From NCBI RefSeq assembly GCF_900142545.1, contig NZ_FRBF01000003.1, positions 124,001 to 188,000 on the forward strand: a stretch of 64,000 nt of DNA, written 5' to 3'. The notes below the pieces were generated by a model. The model worked only from the letters and a program-made list of their open reading frames with translations. It had not been told where the DNA came from and ran no database searches. Every line of letters begins with the position of its first letter. Position 1 is the stretch's first letter. This DNA is from Fibrobacter sp. UWT2 (GTDB lineage Bacteria > Fibrobacterota > Fibrobacteria > Fibrobacterales > Fibrobacteraceae). Position numbers and translations under genes: made by a program. Shown here one piece after another: positions 17,049 to 26,584 of the stretch.

Positions 17049-20000
17049 TTACACTTTCACGTGGAAGTAGTCGATTTCGGGGTGGCTGATGTAGAGGCCG
17101 CTCACGGAGGCCTGCGGGTACATGGCGCCGTTTTCGGTGAGGCTGATGCCTACGCTGCCGAAGTCGATGAGTTTTGCGACATTGAAGATTTCCTTGATGT
17201 TCGGGAGCACGGGGTAGCCGACGGCCGGGCGGATGCCCTTCCAGTTGTTGGTGCGTTCGAGTTCCTTGCTCAAGTATTCGGCGCCGGCTTCGGCCAGGCG
17301 GTCGGCGACAGTCTGCATCAAGAGAACGTCGTAGTCGCTGCCGCCCTGTTCGGCTTTCAGCTTTTCGAGGCGCTTGACGAAGGCGTCGCTTACGGTGACG
17401 GCGAAGGCACCCACGATGTCGCGGAAAACATCTTTACCGGCGGGAGCGGCGAAGACGCTTGCGGTGTTCGCATTCGCAGGAGCAACGTAGTCACAGAGCG
17501 CGAGGCAAGTGCCTTCGGGATTCTGCTGGCGTGCCGTGGCGACTTCGACAAGGTCGGAGTCGGTGCCGGTACGGCCCGTGTTGAAGATGACCGACTTTTC
17601 CGTACCGGCTGCAGGGTAGAACGCCTGCACGGCACGCAGTGCATACTCGGGCTTTGTGAGCGACTTGATGAGTGCTTCGGCATCGGCCTTGAGTTTTTTT
17701 GCTTCTTCTTCTTCGGGCTTGATTTTCCAAGTGAAGAAGAAGTATTCCCAGCTGATAAGCGGGATAACTTTTTCGAGCGGAATCGGCGGGAGCTTGCTTT
17801 CGCCCATGAACGGCGGTTCCACAGGCTGGTACTTGCTCCAGTCGCATTGATAGCGACGTTCTTCCGGAGTCTTTTCGGCAGCGGCCATGGCGCTTGCGGC
17901 TTCGGTCTGGATGCCGTTTTGCTTGTCGCGGATGCGCTGCTGTTCTTCACGGTTTTCGCGAATCGTAGTCTCGCTAGTGGCCGGATCCAAAAGTTTTTGG
18001 GCGAGGCCCGGGTTGCTCGCGGCGTCGCGCACGTGGAATACGGGGCCGTCGTAGCACGGGGCAATTTTCACGGCGGTGTGCGTGGGCGAGGTTGTAGCGC
18101 CGCCCACGATAATCGGAATGCGTTGGCCTGCGTCCTGCATGGCCTTCGCCACGGTGCACATTTCTTCGAGCGACGGTGTAATCAGTCCGGAGAGGCTCAA
18201 GATGTCGGCCTTGTTTTCGATGACGGCCTTTACGATGACATCTTCGGGAACCATCACGCCGAGGTCCACCATTTCGTAGCCGTTACAGGCCATAATCACG
18301 GAGACGATGTTCTTGCCGATATCGTGCACGTCGCCCTTCACGGTGGCGATTACGATCTTGCCGCGGCTCGATGCGTTGGTATCCTTGCCCGCCTCGATGT
18401 AGGGCTGCAAAATTTCCACGGCCTTCTTCATGGTGCGTGCAGTCTTCACCACCTGCGGCAAGAACATCTTGCCTTCGCCGAAGCGGCGGCCGACTTCGTT
18501 CATGCCGTCCATGAGCGGGCCAGAGATGATTCCCACCGGGCTATCGCCGCGGTTGATAAGTTCCATCAAGTCGGGCTGAAGCGTCGTGGAAGTTCCCTTG
18601 AGCAATGCTTCTTGCAGGCGTTCTTCGGGTGTGGTGGGCTTTGCATCTGCGGCGGCGTTTGCGCTGTCGTCAGAAGAGCTGCTTGCGTCCGTGCTCATGG
18701 CGAAAATCGCCTTCGGGTCGTATTTGGTGCCCGCTTCCTTGGCGGCTGCGGCGGCCGCGGTCATACGGCTTGCAATTTCGATGAGTGCTTCGCTCGCGTC
18801 CGGTTCCGTGTTGTAGATGACTTCGGTAATCGCCATGCGGAGTTCCAGCGGAATCGTCTTGTATTCGATAATTGCGCTGGGGTTCATGATGGCCATGCCC
18901 ATGCCGTTCGGAATCGCGTAATGCAGGAACGTGGTATGCATCGCTTCGCGCAGGTAGTTGTTGCCGCGGAAAGCGAAGGAAAGGTTCGAGAGACCGCCCG
19001 AAATGCGTACGCCGGGAAGGTTGTCCATAATCCAGCGGACCGCGCGGATAAAGTCGATGGCGTAGGCGTTGTGTTCCGCCATGCCGGTTGCGACGGTCAA
19101 AACGTTCGGGTCGTAAATAATGTCAGAAGGATCGAAGCCGAGCTTTTTGACCATGATGTCGTAAGCGCGGGCGGCAATTTGCACGCGGCGCTCGTAGTTG
19201 GTGGCCTGACCTTCTTCGTCGAAGAGCATCACGATGACGGCACCACCGAGGCGCTTGATAGTGAGCGCATGCTCAATGAAAGCTTTTTCGCCCATCTTTA
19301 GGGAGATGGAGTTCACGATGCACTTGCCCTGGGCGCACTTGAGGCCCGCTTCAATCACTTCGAAACGGGAAGAGTCCACCATAATCGGCACGCGGCTGAT
19401 AGCCGGGTCCGAAGCGAGCAGGTTCAGGAAGGTCTGCATTTCGGCGGTAGCGTCCAAGAGGCCGTCGTCCATGTTTACGTCGATCACGTCGGCGCCGTCT
19501 TCCACTTGCTTGCGGGCGATGTCGAGCGCTTCTTCGTAATTCTTTTCGTTGATAAGGCGGAGGAACTTCTTGGAGCCAGCCACGTTGCAGCGTTCACCCA
19601 CCTTCACAAAATCTTCGGCGTTGCAGCTGTCGGCACCGTTACTCGGACGCACCTGTTCCTTGAACAGCGGTTCCAAACCGGCGAGGCGGAGCAGCGGGCT
19701 TGTGGCATACTTGGGTGCGGGCTTGCGGCGTTCGTAATCGGCCGGTAGGGCGTCGAGCATCTTACGCATGGCGGCGATGTGTTCCGGCGTGGTACCGCAG
19801 CAACCGCCAATCATGTTCACGAGCTTATCGTCCAGGTAAACGCCCATGAGTCGCACCATGTCTTCGGGCGTGTCATCGTAACCGCCGAACTGGTTCGGAA
19901 GACCCGCATTCGGGTGACAGCTAATGTAGCAAGGAGCGACCTTGCCCATACGGCGCAGGTACGGCACCATACCGTCGGCACCGAGACCGCAGTTCAAGCC

Positions 20001-20663
20001 GATAGAAAGCGGATGCATGTGCATCACGCTTACGGCGAATGCTTCCACCGTCTGACCCGAAAGCGTACGGCCCGAGGCGTCGCTCACCGTCATGGAGAAC
20101 ATGACTTCGACAGGGCGCGAAACATTTTCCATCACTTTGACAAAAGCACTGGCGGCAGCCTTCGCATTCAGCGTATCAAAAATCGTTTCAATCAGAATAG
20201 CATCAACGCCTTCTTCTACCAGCACCTGAATCTGTTCCAGGTAGGCGTCTTCGAGTTCGTCAAAGGTGATGCTACGGCTTGCGGGGTCGTTCACGTCTTC
20301 GCTCATGGAGAGCATCTTGCTCGTGGGGCCCACGTCGCCCAGAATGTACACCTGGCGGCCATACTTTTCCATGGCTTCTGCCGCAGCCTGCTTCGCAATC
20401 TTCACGGCAGCGCGGTTCATTTCGGCAATGCGGTGTTCCTGGTGGTATTCGTGCTGGCTGACGCGTTGGCTCGAGAACGTATTCGTCGTCAGACAGTCCA
20501 CGCCCGCATCCACGTAACGGCGCTGGATATCGAGAATGATATCCGGCTTTTCGATGGAGAGCATGTCGTTGTTCGCGCCCTTGATTCCGTAGGTCTGAAT
20601 AACAGAACCCATGCCGCCATCGAGCAGCATCATCTTACTTTCAAAAGCTTCGCGTAACGTCAT
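17049..20663 (-). CDS. metH: Cobalamin-dependent methionine synthase
   Basis: A 1204-residue protein, full length for MetH. In order: homocysteine-binding barrel (about 1-330; GGMGSVIQTYG, zinc ligands in LNCGLG and GGCCGTTPEH), folate-binding barrel (about 350-620; GERCNVAGSKKFLRL), the B12 helical cap and Rossmann domain (about 640-880; GDVHDIGKNIV, where the His ligates cobalt), and the AdoMet reactivation domain at the C-terminus (GIRPAVGYPVLPN, SVGISLTENGAMYPQASVSG). It transfers the methyl group of methyltetrahydrofolate to homocysteine, so the organism uses or takes up B12. The frame runs further upstream, but MTLREAFESKMMLLDGG is the conserved start. I see no B12 riboswitch in the 118 bases upstream. 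Confidence 0.96.
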   Translation of the reverse strand: MTLREAFESKMMLLDGGMGSVIQTYGIKGANNDMLSIEKPDIILDIQRRYVDAGVDCLTTNTFSSQRVSQHEYHQEHRIAEMNRAAVKIAKQAAAEAMEKYGRQVYILGDVGPTSKMLSMSEDVNDPASRSITFDELEDAYLEQIQVLVEEGVDAILIETIFDTLNAKAAASAFVKVMENVSRPVEVMFSMTVSDASGRTLSGQTVEAFAVSVMHMHPLSIGLNCGLGADGMVPYLRRMGKVAPCYISCHPNAGLPNQFGGYDDTPEDMVRLMGVYLDDKLVNMIGGCCGTTPEHIAAMRKMLDALPADYERRKPAPKYATSPLLRLAGLEPLFKEQVRPSNGADSCNAEDFVKVGERCNVAGSKKFLRLINEKNYEEALDIARKQVEDGADVIDVNMDDGLLDATAEMQTFLNLLASDPAISRVPIMVDSSRFEVIEAGLKCAQGKCIVNSISLKMGEKAFIEHALTIKRLGGAVIVMLFDEEGQATNYERRVQIAARAYDIMVKKLGFDPSDIIYDPNVLTVATGMAEHNAYAIDFIRAVRWIMDNLPGVRISGGLSNLSFAFRGNNYLREAMHTTFLHYAIPNGMGMAIMNPSAIIEYKTIPLELRMAITEVIYNTEPDASEALIEIASRMTAAAAAAKEAGTKYDPKAIFAMSTDASSSSDDSANAAADAKPTTPEERLQEALLKGTSTTLQPDLMELINRGDSPVGIISGPLMDGMNEVGRRFGEGKMFLPQVVKTARTMKKAVEILQPYIEAGKDTNASSRGKIVIATVKGDVHDIGKNIVSVIMACNGYEMVDLGVMVPEDVIVKAVIENKADILSLSGLITPSLEEMCTVAKAMQDAGQRIPIIVGGATTSPTHTAVKIAPCYDGPVFHVRDAASNPGLAQKLLDPATSETTIRENREEQQRIRDKQNGIQTEAASAMAAAEKTPEERRYQCDWSKYQPVEPPFMGESKLPPIPLEKVIPLISWEYFFFTWKIKPEEEEAKKLKADAEALIKSLTKPEYALRAVQAFYPAAGTEKSVIFNTGRTGTDSDLVEVATARQQNPEGTCLALCDYVAPANANTASVFAAPAGKDVFRDIVGAFAVTVSDAFVKRLEKLKAEQGGSDYDVLLMQTVADRLAEAGAEYLSKELERTNNWKGIRPAVGYPVLPNIKEIFNVAKLIDFGSVGISLTENGAMYPQASVSGLYISHPEIDYFHVKV

Positions 20664-20722
20664 TTTTCTATCATCATCCCGGCGTTGTTTTATGCATTTA
20701 TTTAGTTTTATGCATAAAAGAT

Positions 20723-20740
20723 AGAAAAAGGCGGAGCCTC
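20723..20740 (-). terminator. Weak terminator after the FISUMP gene (minus strand)
   Basis: On the minus strand, GAGGCTCCGCCTTTTTC forms a short stem (AGGC with GCCT) followed by five T, just upstream of metH. The stem is short, so termination may be partial and metH may receive read-through. Confidence 0.4.
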
Positions 20741-20781
20741 TTTCAAGACCCTCTTTTGGGAGGTTCGGGGCGTTTGGTGGG

Positions 20782-22038
20782 TTATTCCTGCTCAGGATAC
20801 GTGCCGGAATCGTAGCTGTTCGTCTCTTCCGGGTAATCGTAGCCTTCGATGCAACGCACAAAATGGTAGTCTTCGTGGCAGAGCATGGCTTCGCAATAAT
20901 CGGTGCCGCCAAAGCGGTAGTGCCTTAACTGCTTGACTTCTACGTTGCCGTTTTCGTCGGGCCAAAGGGGGACTTCTTTCGAGTCCTTGGTCCAGTAAGA
21001 TCCAAAAGCGTAAGTTTCGCCGTATTCTTCGGTGCATTCACCGTCATAATAGTGGCGTGTCAGAGTGGAAAAATTCATCCCGGTGGCATTCGTCGGGAAG
21101 AAGAATACTTCCGCGTCGGTCGAGTAGGACTGTGAACCGCTAAGGTTTCCGACTTGATGGATAGAGTAGAAGGGCCTGCGGTAGGCGGCAGAGAACAAGT
21201 CGTCGTAAGAAGCGTTTACGGGAAGGTTCGATTTCAGGTTTTCCAGCTCGGCGGCTTTTGGCAGGCGCCATCCTTCGGGGCAAACGCCGTTGATGTCGGA
21301 TTCCGGATATTCCAAGCCCGCGTCCGAAGGCTGCTTGATCTTGGGAGAATCCCCTATAAAAGTGCGGCTTCCCGGAGTCTTGTATCGCATATCCTGTGCC
21401 ATCCAAGTCTGGTCGCCAATGGTGATGGTCTTGTAGACTTGGCCATCGCGAGGGTCTGTCATCTGTCCGGTTTTCGCCTTGTGCGGCAACTTGGGGAATC
21501 CCCAGAACTTGATCAAGGCGATACACACGTTGGGATAGAGTTTTCCCGGATAAATATCTTCGATTTCAATGATGATCTTGAAAACGTTTTTCAGCGGCCT
21601 GTCAAAAACGATGATATCGGCGTGCGGGTCCTTGTACCCGTGCCATTTCGGTTTTGCGAGAGTGGCCACCTTCACGAGGTTATCCGAGGTGTTCAGGTAA
21701 ATCTTGAGGCTTTTGGCGAGGCTGTTGTTTACGTAAGAGGCGGAATCGCGCATATACCCGTTATACAGGGTAATCTGATCCAGTCGCTGGGCCTCTACCA
21801 AGAATTCCAAGGTGATTGATTTGTCATTGTACTTGGCACTCCATACCTGGTAGAAGGGGTGTACGTACTTTTTCATGACCATGTTTTCGGGACGGAAGGT
21901 GTTCTGGCCATAATCCGGCAAGGTGGCGGAAGCCTTGATGCCGTTAATGGGAACGTCCGTAATTGCATAGGATAACGCTACTCCTGCAAGAATGAGTAGC
22001 GTTATCAATTTCGCCGATAAACTTTTCACGGGACACAA
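20782..22038 (-). CDS. Secreted FISUMP domain protein with NADase-type glycan-binding domain
   Basis: A 418-residue protein with a signal peptide (LITLLILAGVALSYA). Residues about 28-165 look like the discoidin-fold NADase-type glycan-binding domain (ASATLPDYGQNTFRPENM, ITLYNGY). From about 190 to the end is a FISUMP (TIGR02145) domain: DPRDGQVYKTITIGDQTWMA, GVCPEGWRLPKAAELENL, SYWTK and a closing FVRCIEG. FISUMP domains are abundant in Fibrobacter; their role is unknown, but the fold resembles C-type-lectin-like or sulfatase-modifying domains. The C-terminus is acidic (YPEETNSYDSGTYPEQE). It probably binds glycans at the cell surface. It lies 61 bases after the CobW gene in the same direction and may be co-transcribed with the zinc cluster, although its sequence gives no metal link. 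Confidence 0.82.
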   Translation of the reverse strand: MCPVKSLSAKLITLLILAGVALSYAITDVPINGIKASATLPDYGQNTFRPENMVMKKYVHPFYQVWSAKYNDKSITLEFLVEAQRLDQITLYNGYMRDSASYVNNSLAKSLKIYLNTSDNLVKVATLAKPKWHGYKDPHADIIVFDRPLKNVFKIIIEIEDIYPGKLYPNVCIALIKFWGFPKLPHKAKTGQMTDPRDGQVYKTITIGDQTWMAQDMRYKTPGSRTFIGDSPKIKQPSDAGLEYPESDINGVCPEGWRLPKAAELENLKSNLPVNASYDDLFSAAYRRPFYSIHQVGNLSGSQSYSTDAEVFFFPTNATGMNFSTLTRHYYDGECTEEYGETYAFGSYWTKDSKEVPLWPDENGNVEVKQLRHYRFGGTDYCEAMLCHEDYHFVRCIEGYDYPEETNSYDSGTYPEQE

Positions 22039-22099
22039 TATATCTTTTTTTAAGCCCCAGCGAATGGAACAGAAATAAAAAAATATTTACCATTTGCCG

Positions 22100-23242
22100 T
22101 TAGTCAAGGCATTTTTCGAGTTCCATTCGAATGGTATCTTTATTGTAACCGTTGCCAATAAAGACGACCTGGTTTTCGCGGTCGCCATAGCGGGAATCCC
22201 AGTTTTCTCTGACTTCAGGATTTTCGGCAAGGTAGGCTTGCTTTTGATCCTCGCGCAGAGCGTCTATCCAAAAGGAAACGGGCATGACCGAGGAATTTCT
22301 GCCGGCCTGTTCGAACAGTTGCACATCCCTGCTCGCATCCGAGAACCAGATGTAGCCTTTGGAGCGAATGAGTTCGGCGGGGTAGCGGTTGTTGACGAAA
22401 TCCATGAATCGAGTTCTGTTGAATGGTTGCCTTGTCTCGAAAACGAATGACGAAATTCCGTATTCGTCTACGCAACTGTCGCGTCTGCGTCCGGATTGCA
22501 GTAAGCTTGCGGTAGCTTTTTGAATGGCCGAGGACGATTCGATTTGACCATAGTTGAATGGCTTGGTCGTCATGATCTTATCGATATCGATGTCGCCGTT
22601 TACCGAATGGATAATCGGTGCGCGGGGCTGGAAATCTCGCACGATGGATTCGACTTCCTTGAGTTGGTCTTCGCTGAGTAAATCGCACTTGTTCAAGACG
22701 ATGAAATTGCAGAATTCGATTTGGTCTACAATCAATGTGGAAATTTCTTCTTGCGAAAGATCATATTGGTCGGCGAGGTGATCCCGCTGTTCTTTTTTAT
22801 GCTTCAGGTCGCTGAGGAATTCGCGGTAGATGCGGTCTGCATCGACGACGGTAACGATGGAGGTCAAGTAGACATTCGTTTTGGGATTGTCTTCTTCGTA
22901 GGCCAAGAAGCTTGCGCTGACGGCGCCGGGGTCGCTAATGCCGGAGGCTTCGACGAATACGACTTCGATAGAATCCAGTTTGGAAATCTTTTCGACTTGT
23001 TCGATAAATTCGTCGCGGAGGGTGCAACAGATGCAACCGTTTTGCAGTTCGAACATCGGACATTCGGCAACGTTCGAACCATTCTTCTTCAAGATTTCGG
23101 CATCGACATTGATGCTGCCCATGTCGTTGACGATGAGGGCGACTTTTCGTTTCTCTTGCTTGAGAATGTTGTTCAAGAGAGTCGTTTTGCCGGAGCCCAG
23201 GTATCCGGTAATGAGGATGACGGGTTTCTTGTTCTTTTTCAT
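22100..23242 (-). CDS. CobW/COG0523-family metallochaperone GTPase
   Basis: A 380-residue GTPase. It has Walker A GYLGSGKTT near the N-terminus, the metal-binding CxCC motif in NGCICCTLRDE, a DxxG-like SGISDPG, NKCD (VLNKCDLLS) for guanine recognition, and the CobW C-terminal domain. The ATG at 23242 has GGAG 6 bases upstream, so the longer frame to 23275 is rejected. Proteins of this family deliver zinc (ZNG1, ZigA, YeiR types), cobalt (CobW) or iron (Nha3). Position directly behind a TonB receptor and znu genes under zur points to a zinc-delivery role under zinc shortage. This is inference from context; the metal was not read from sequence. Confidence 0.9.
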   Translation of the reverse strand: MKKNKKPVILITGYLGSGKTTLLNNILKQEKRKVALIVNDMGSINVDAEILKKNGSNVAECPMFELQNGCICCTLRDEFIEQVEKISKLDSIEVVFVEASGISDPGAVSASFLAYEEDNPKTNVYLTSIVTVVDADRIYREFLSDLKHKKEQRDHLADQYDLSQEEISTLIVDQIEFCNFIVLNKCDLLSEDQLKEVESIVRDFQPRAPIIHSVNGDIDIDKIMTTKPFNYGQIESSSAIQKATASLLQSGRRRDSCVDEYGISSFVFETRQPFNRTRFMDFVNNRYPAELIRSKGYIWFSDASRDVQLFEQAGRNSSVMPVSFWIDALREDQKQAYLAENPEVRENWDSRYGDRENQVVFIGNGYNKDTIRMELEKCLD

Positions 23243-23268
23243 GGTTCTCCTTTGTGGTTTGATGGGTG

Positions 23269-25263
23269 TTACCATTCGATTTTGGCAAGTGCGCTAAAGT
23301 TGCGGCCCTTTTCGGGCATCACCGATTTGAGTCGTGAAAGGTGATTGCGTACGTCAGCGTCGAAAATGTTGTCGGTGCGGAAAACGAGGCTGTAATGGGC
23401 GAGGGCGAGTTCCCAGTAGAATTCTAGCGATGCTCCGAAGGTGATGTAGCCGGGAGTGCGTTCCTCGTATTTATCCACCTTATGTTGGGCGAGTGCAAAG
23501 TCGGTGTGCGCCCCGGTGCGTACATGTTCCCAGAGGTAGCCGAGTTCGCCGTGGAACTTGAACGGCGGAATTTGCGGCATGTCGCTCCAGTGGGTGTTGC
23601 GGTACATGCCGCGCACATAGCTTGCAGAGGTGGCGGCACGGAAGCCCTGCTCCGCTACAGTTTCTACAGAGGCGCTGGCGCCGTAGAGCAGGGCTTCGTC
23701 GCCCCGCACTTCGTAAATGGGGAGTAGCTGTGACCAGTTGGTGTCTCCGGTGGCGCGCGGGGCGAGGTGGTTCTGGAACCACGTGCCGTAAGCGGAGGTG
23801 CGTACATTTAGGTATTCGCCGTAAGCGCGGTATTCAAGCTCGCCGCCGTAGCCGCTTTCGGCATCTAGCTTATGGTTCCCCCGTTCGTAGGTGTAGGCGG
23901 CGAGATGCGGCCCCTGATTGTAAAGCTCCTCGATGGTGGGCGCCCGTGTGGTCCTGAAGACATCAAGCGTCAAGAATTTTCCCACACCGACGCGTTGCGA
24001 AAATTCCACGTCGAATGCCCATAAAGCAAAGTTGCGGTCTTCGATGGCCTCCATGTCGGCCACCACACTTTCGTGGGGCCTAAAGAAAGCACCTCCCATT
24101 CTTGCTGCTGCTGTAATCTCCAACCCACGCCACCCACTCGTCGTTACAGAAGCAAATGTTGCCGCCCCGTAAGACTGAGTCGGTGGCGTGAATACGTAGC
24201 CGCCCATTTCAATCCAGCGGGTTTCCAGTTCCGCTCCTAGTTTCAGGCCGAAAAGGGGGCCGAGATTCGCCATTGTTTTTTCTATAAGGAGTATTCTTTG
24301 ATTTACGGCGAACTCAGCCCCCACGGCGCTACCTTCATATTCCTTGTGATGATATTGATTGCTTCGAAAGGTCAAACTCAAGGTGTCGATTGATGAGTTG
24401 GCCGGCAAATAAAGTCCACGAAGCGTCAAGTCGCGTTTCCACATTTCGATGTCGACGCCATTCGGGTGCCCGCCAATGAATCCGCCTGGAATTCCATAGT
24501 CGCTGTTGAACCAGCGGTAAGATGCTCCGAAACGGAAACGCCCCAAGGCGTAAGCCGCGCCCACGGCGCCGCTCCCATTTTCAATATCTGTATTTTTCAG
24601 TGTGCCATCGGGCGTTTCCATGTCACCCATGCGTCGCCCCGAAAGTTCTCCTTTCAACGAAACGCCTGCAACCGACGCGTTTGCTCCCACGGCCGTTGCG
24701 TACCCCGACTGTGCACTTTCTGAATACCCCGCGACATAGCCGTGAAAAAGGGTGTCGTCAAAGGGAATGTCCCTGCGTTCCACTTGCACTACGCCGCCCG
24801 CGGCAGAAAACGAATGCGCCAAGATATGCGGCCCGCGTAAAACGCGAAGTCGGTGTGCGGTTAAAACTTCTGATGCGACGGCGTGATCGGGCGATGTGGC
24901 ACTCATGTCTCCACAAAAGGCGCCGTCTTCGGTAATTTCTACATGGCTTCCTGAAAGCCCCTTGATGACGGGGCGTGCGGCGGCAGGACCCATCGAGCGA
25001 ATGGCTACGTCGGGCTCGTTTTTGATGGTTTCGGCAATGGTTGTGGAAAGTTTGCGCTCCAGGGCGTCCTTTTTCAAATCGTCATCTTCGCGCAATCCAT
25101 CCAAAATGGCGTGCGTCGGGCCTTCCGTTTGCACCACCGAACTTCCTAAATCCTGCACAAAATCTTGAGCCGAATCTTGCTCTATAATTTGGGCAAAAGA
25201 AGAGTGAAGGAAGCCTCCTAAAAGGAGGCTCCCCATGGCAGCCCTAATAAGGCTAATCTTCAT
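23269..25263 (-). CDS. TonB-dependent outer-membrane receptor, probably for zinc (ZnuD-like)
   Basis: A 664-residue protein. The start MKISLIRAAMGSLLLGGFLHSSFA (signal peptide SLLLGGFLHSSFA) is at 25263 and overlaps the end of the preceding lipoprotein gene by 11 bases. The plug domain contains RPVIKGLSGSHVEITEDGAF followed by DMSATSPDHAVASE, a pattern seen in zinc-uptake receptors such as ZnuD, then LRVLRGPHIL and the 22-strand barrel ending in an aromatic residue (SALAKIEW). It would bring zinc or a zinc complex across the outer membrane, handing it to ZnuABC. The metal assignment comes from the neighbours and the plug motif; a different chelate is possible. Confidence 0.85.
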   Translation of the reverse strand: MKISLIRAAMGSLLLGGFLHSSFAQIIEQDSAQDFVQDLGSSVVQTEGPTHAILDGLREDDDLKKDALERKLSTTIAETIKNEPDVAIRSMGPAAARPVIKGLSGSHVEITEDGAFCGDMSATSPDHAVASEVLTAHRLRVLRGPHILAHSFSAAGGVVQVERRDIPFDDTLFHGYVAGYSESAQSGYATAVGANASVAGVSLKGELSGRRMGDMETPDGTLKNTDIENGSGAVGAAYALGRFRFGASYRWFNSDYGIPGGFIGGHPNGVDIEMWKRDLTLRGLYLPANSSIDTLSLTFRSNQYHHKEYEGSAVGAEFAVNQRILLIEKTMANLGPLFGLKLGAELETRWIEMGGYVFTPPTQSYGAATFASVTTSGWRGLEITAAARMGGAFFRPHESVVADMEAIEDRNFALWAFDVEFSQRVGVGKFLTLDVFRTTRAPTIEELYNQGPHLAAYTYERGNHKLDAESGYGGELEYRAYGEYLNVRTSAYGTWFQNHLAPRATGDTNWSQLLPIYEVRGDEALLYGASASVETVAEQGFRAATSASYVRGMYRNTHWSDMPQIPPFKFHGELGYLWEHVRTGAHTDFALAQHKVDKYEERTPGYITFGASLEFYWELALAHYSLVFRTDNIFDADVRNHLSRLKSVMPEKGRNFSALAKIEW

Positions 25264-25816
25264 GTTCGTGCTCGTGATCGTGGTGGTCATGATCATCATC
25301 GTCGTCGTCATGATGATGTTCATGGAACGGGCATTCTTCTGCGTCCAAGGCCTTGTCTACGACAACGCGAATTGCCGGTGTACGTGCGTCCGCATGGTCG
25401 TGGTGATTTACCTTCAGAATCAAAGTTGTTTCACCTTCCTTGACTCCCTTCAGGTGGAAACCCCAGCTACCGCAGGAGTGTACGTCAAGAATTTTTTCGT
25501 CGGCGATTTCCCAGGCGAGGGAATGCTCGTCATCCGTCGGGGGTTCCACTTCTTTTTTATTGTCGTCAAGGAACTTCACGGAGATGTGTTCACTCATGCA
25601 GTTTGCATTCACGTGCATCACTTCGATAGAGGAATCGGCCTTGCCGCGATAAACGCTGTAGGCGAGTTGCCAGTCTCCCCAATAAAGGTTCCAGCCTTCG
25701 GCTTCAAAGTGTTCGTGCTGGTCGGTAGAGGCACTATTGCTGTCGCCACAGGCGGCAAAGAATACGCTAAGGACAACGGCAAGAAATGCCGCGTAAACGG
25801 TTTTGAAATTTTTCAT
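25253..25816 (-). CDS. Lipoprotein with His/Asp-rich metal-binding tail
   Basis: A 187-residue protein with a type II signal peptide: the lipobox FFAAC places the lipidated Cys at about residue 22. The middle part is a small beta-rich domain (LAWEIADEKILDVHSC, TTLILKVNHHDHAD). The last 25 residues are almost only His, Asp and Glu (CPFHEHHHDDDDDDHDHH and more), a strong candidate for zinc binding. It immediately precedes the TonB receptor, with an 11-base overlap, so the two are translationally coupled. It may sit at the inner face of the outer membrane and receive zinc from the receptor. No known family recognised. Confidence 0.75.
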   Translation of the reverse strand: MKNFKTVYAAFLAVVLSVFFAACGDSNSASTDQHEHFEAEGWNLYWGDWQLAYSVYRGKADSSIEVMHVNANCMSEHISVKFLDDNKKEVEPPTDDEHSLAWEIADEKILDVHSCGSWGFHLKGVKEGETTLILKVNHHDHADARTPAIRVVVDKALDAEECPFHEHHHDDDDDDHDHHDHEHEHED

Positions 25817-25861
25817 TTTTCTCTCGATTGTTTGGTTTGATGTGGTTAAAGTTTTAACGAA

Positions 25862-26128
25862 TTATATCGAGAGAACAGGAGGGGCGCGCGGCCTCGAAAA
25901 ATGAAAATGCGGATTCGTCTTGAAGACGCGAGTTTCACTTACAAGTTCACAAATAACCACCAAAAACACGGCGACTTCGGGAACATCGCCACTAAAGTCG
26001 AGACCATTCTGCACTAGCGCGCAGACCGGGCAATCATCATGCTCGTCAAAGTCATCGTGATGGTGCTGGGCGATAGAGAGTACGCCCGCCACTACCAAAG
26101 CAACGATTATGGTCTTCAAAAACTTCAC
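25862..26128 (-). CDS. Small exported His/Cys-rich protein (DUF2946-like)
   Basis: An 88-residue protein starting at a GTG (26128). It has an N-terminal hydrophobic segment (IIVALVVAGVLSIA), then HHHDDFDEHDDCPVCAL, a second hydrophobic stretch (EVAVFLVVICELV) and a basic end with SRPRAPPVLSI. The order of an HxxxC..C cluster, a membrane segment and a closing RAPP resembles the DUF2946 family, which is often found beside metal-transport genes. It probably binds zinc or copper at the periplasmic face. A second small protein of the same general build is encoded at the other end of the cluster (29223-29489). Confidence 0.6.
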   Translation of the reverse strand: MKFLKTIIVALVVAGVLSIAQHHHDDFDEHDDCPVCALVQNGLDFSGDVPEVAVFLVVICELVSETRVFKTNPHFHFSRPRAPPVLSI

Positions 26129-26152
26129 TAAAAATCCAGTTAAAAAACGGAA

Positions 26153-26584
26153 TTATTTCTTGGTCTGCATTTCTGCATTGCGAATGATGGGGAATCCTCC
26201 GCCACCTTCGTCTTTTTCGTAATCGAAGTCGCCTTCGACTATGATGGCATCGCCTTCGGCGGGGTATTCTTTGGGGTATTTGCGCGGCTTTGCAAGCTCG
26301 AAGGCGAGTCCTTGCGAACAGCAGGCGAGCGCGTCGGCGATAACGCAGCCGTAAAAGCGTCGGTCGATTTGATCGTCGTAGTAGCTGGAAAATACGCCGG
26401 CCATCTTGATGTGCTTTCCTTGGAACTTGACGGGCTCTGTCACCATACGGTTAACCATGGCGAACACAACGGTGCCGCTCATTTTAGTCAAGTCAAAATG
26501 AATGGTCTTGGTTTGGCCCGGCTTTTGCGCGAAGCTTGGTGCTACAAGCGCGAATAAAACGAGGAATAAGAATATTCTAGACAT
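26153..26584 (-). CDS. Exported protein of unknown function within the znu operon
   Basis: A 143-residue protein with a signal peptide (IFLFLVLFALVAPSFA). The core looks like an OB-type beta barrel: VKFQGKHIKMAGVFSSYYD, then FYGCVIADALACCSQGLAFEL with a Cys-Cys pair, then EGDAIIVEGDFDYE. The CCxQG segment is reminiscent of small metal-linked exported proteins beside ABC transporters. Its ATG shares one base with the znuB stop codon (TAATG), so it is translated with the zinc permease. A role in periplasmic zinc handling is inferred from position. I cannot name a family with confidence. Confidence 0.6.
   Translation of the reverse strand: MSRIFLFLVLFALVAPSFAQKPGQTKTIHFDLTKMSGTVVFAMVNRMVTEPVKFQGKHIKMAGVFSSYYDDQIDRRFYGCVIADALACCSQGLAFELAKPRKYPKEYPAEGDAIIVEGDFDYEKDEGGGGFPIIRNAEMQTKK

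Noticed and set aside
16977-20702. TTTTATGCATTTAT repeated upstream of GH44 (16977-16990) and metH (20690-20703)
   Set aside because: The two copies lie at different distances from the starts and before functionally unrelated genes; such AT-rich words can recur by chance.
20664-20781. A cobalamin or SAM riboswitch before metH
   Set aside because: The 118-base gap is too short, and I see neither a B12-box-like sequence nor a SAM aptamer; it contains a weak terminator and an AT-rich stretch.
23269-25323. A longer TonB receptor start at 25323
   Set aside because: The extra 20 residues (MNIIMTTTMMIMTTTITSTN) are the His/Asp-rich tail of the lipoprotein gene read in another frame; the start at 25263 gives a normal signal peptide.
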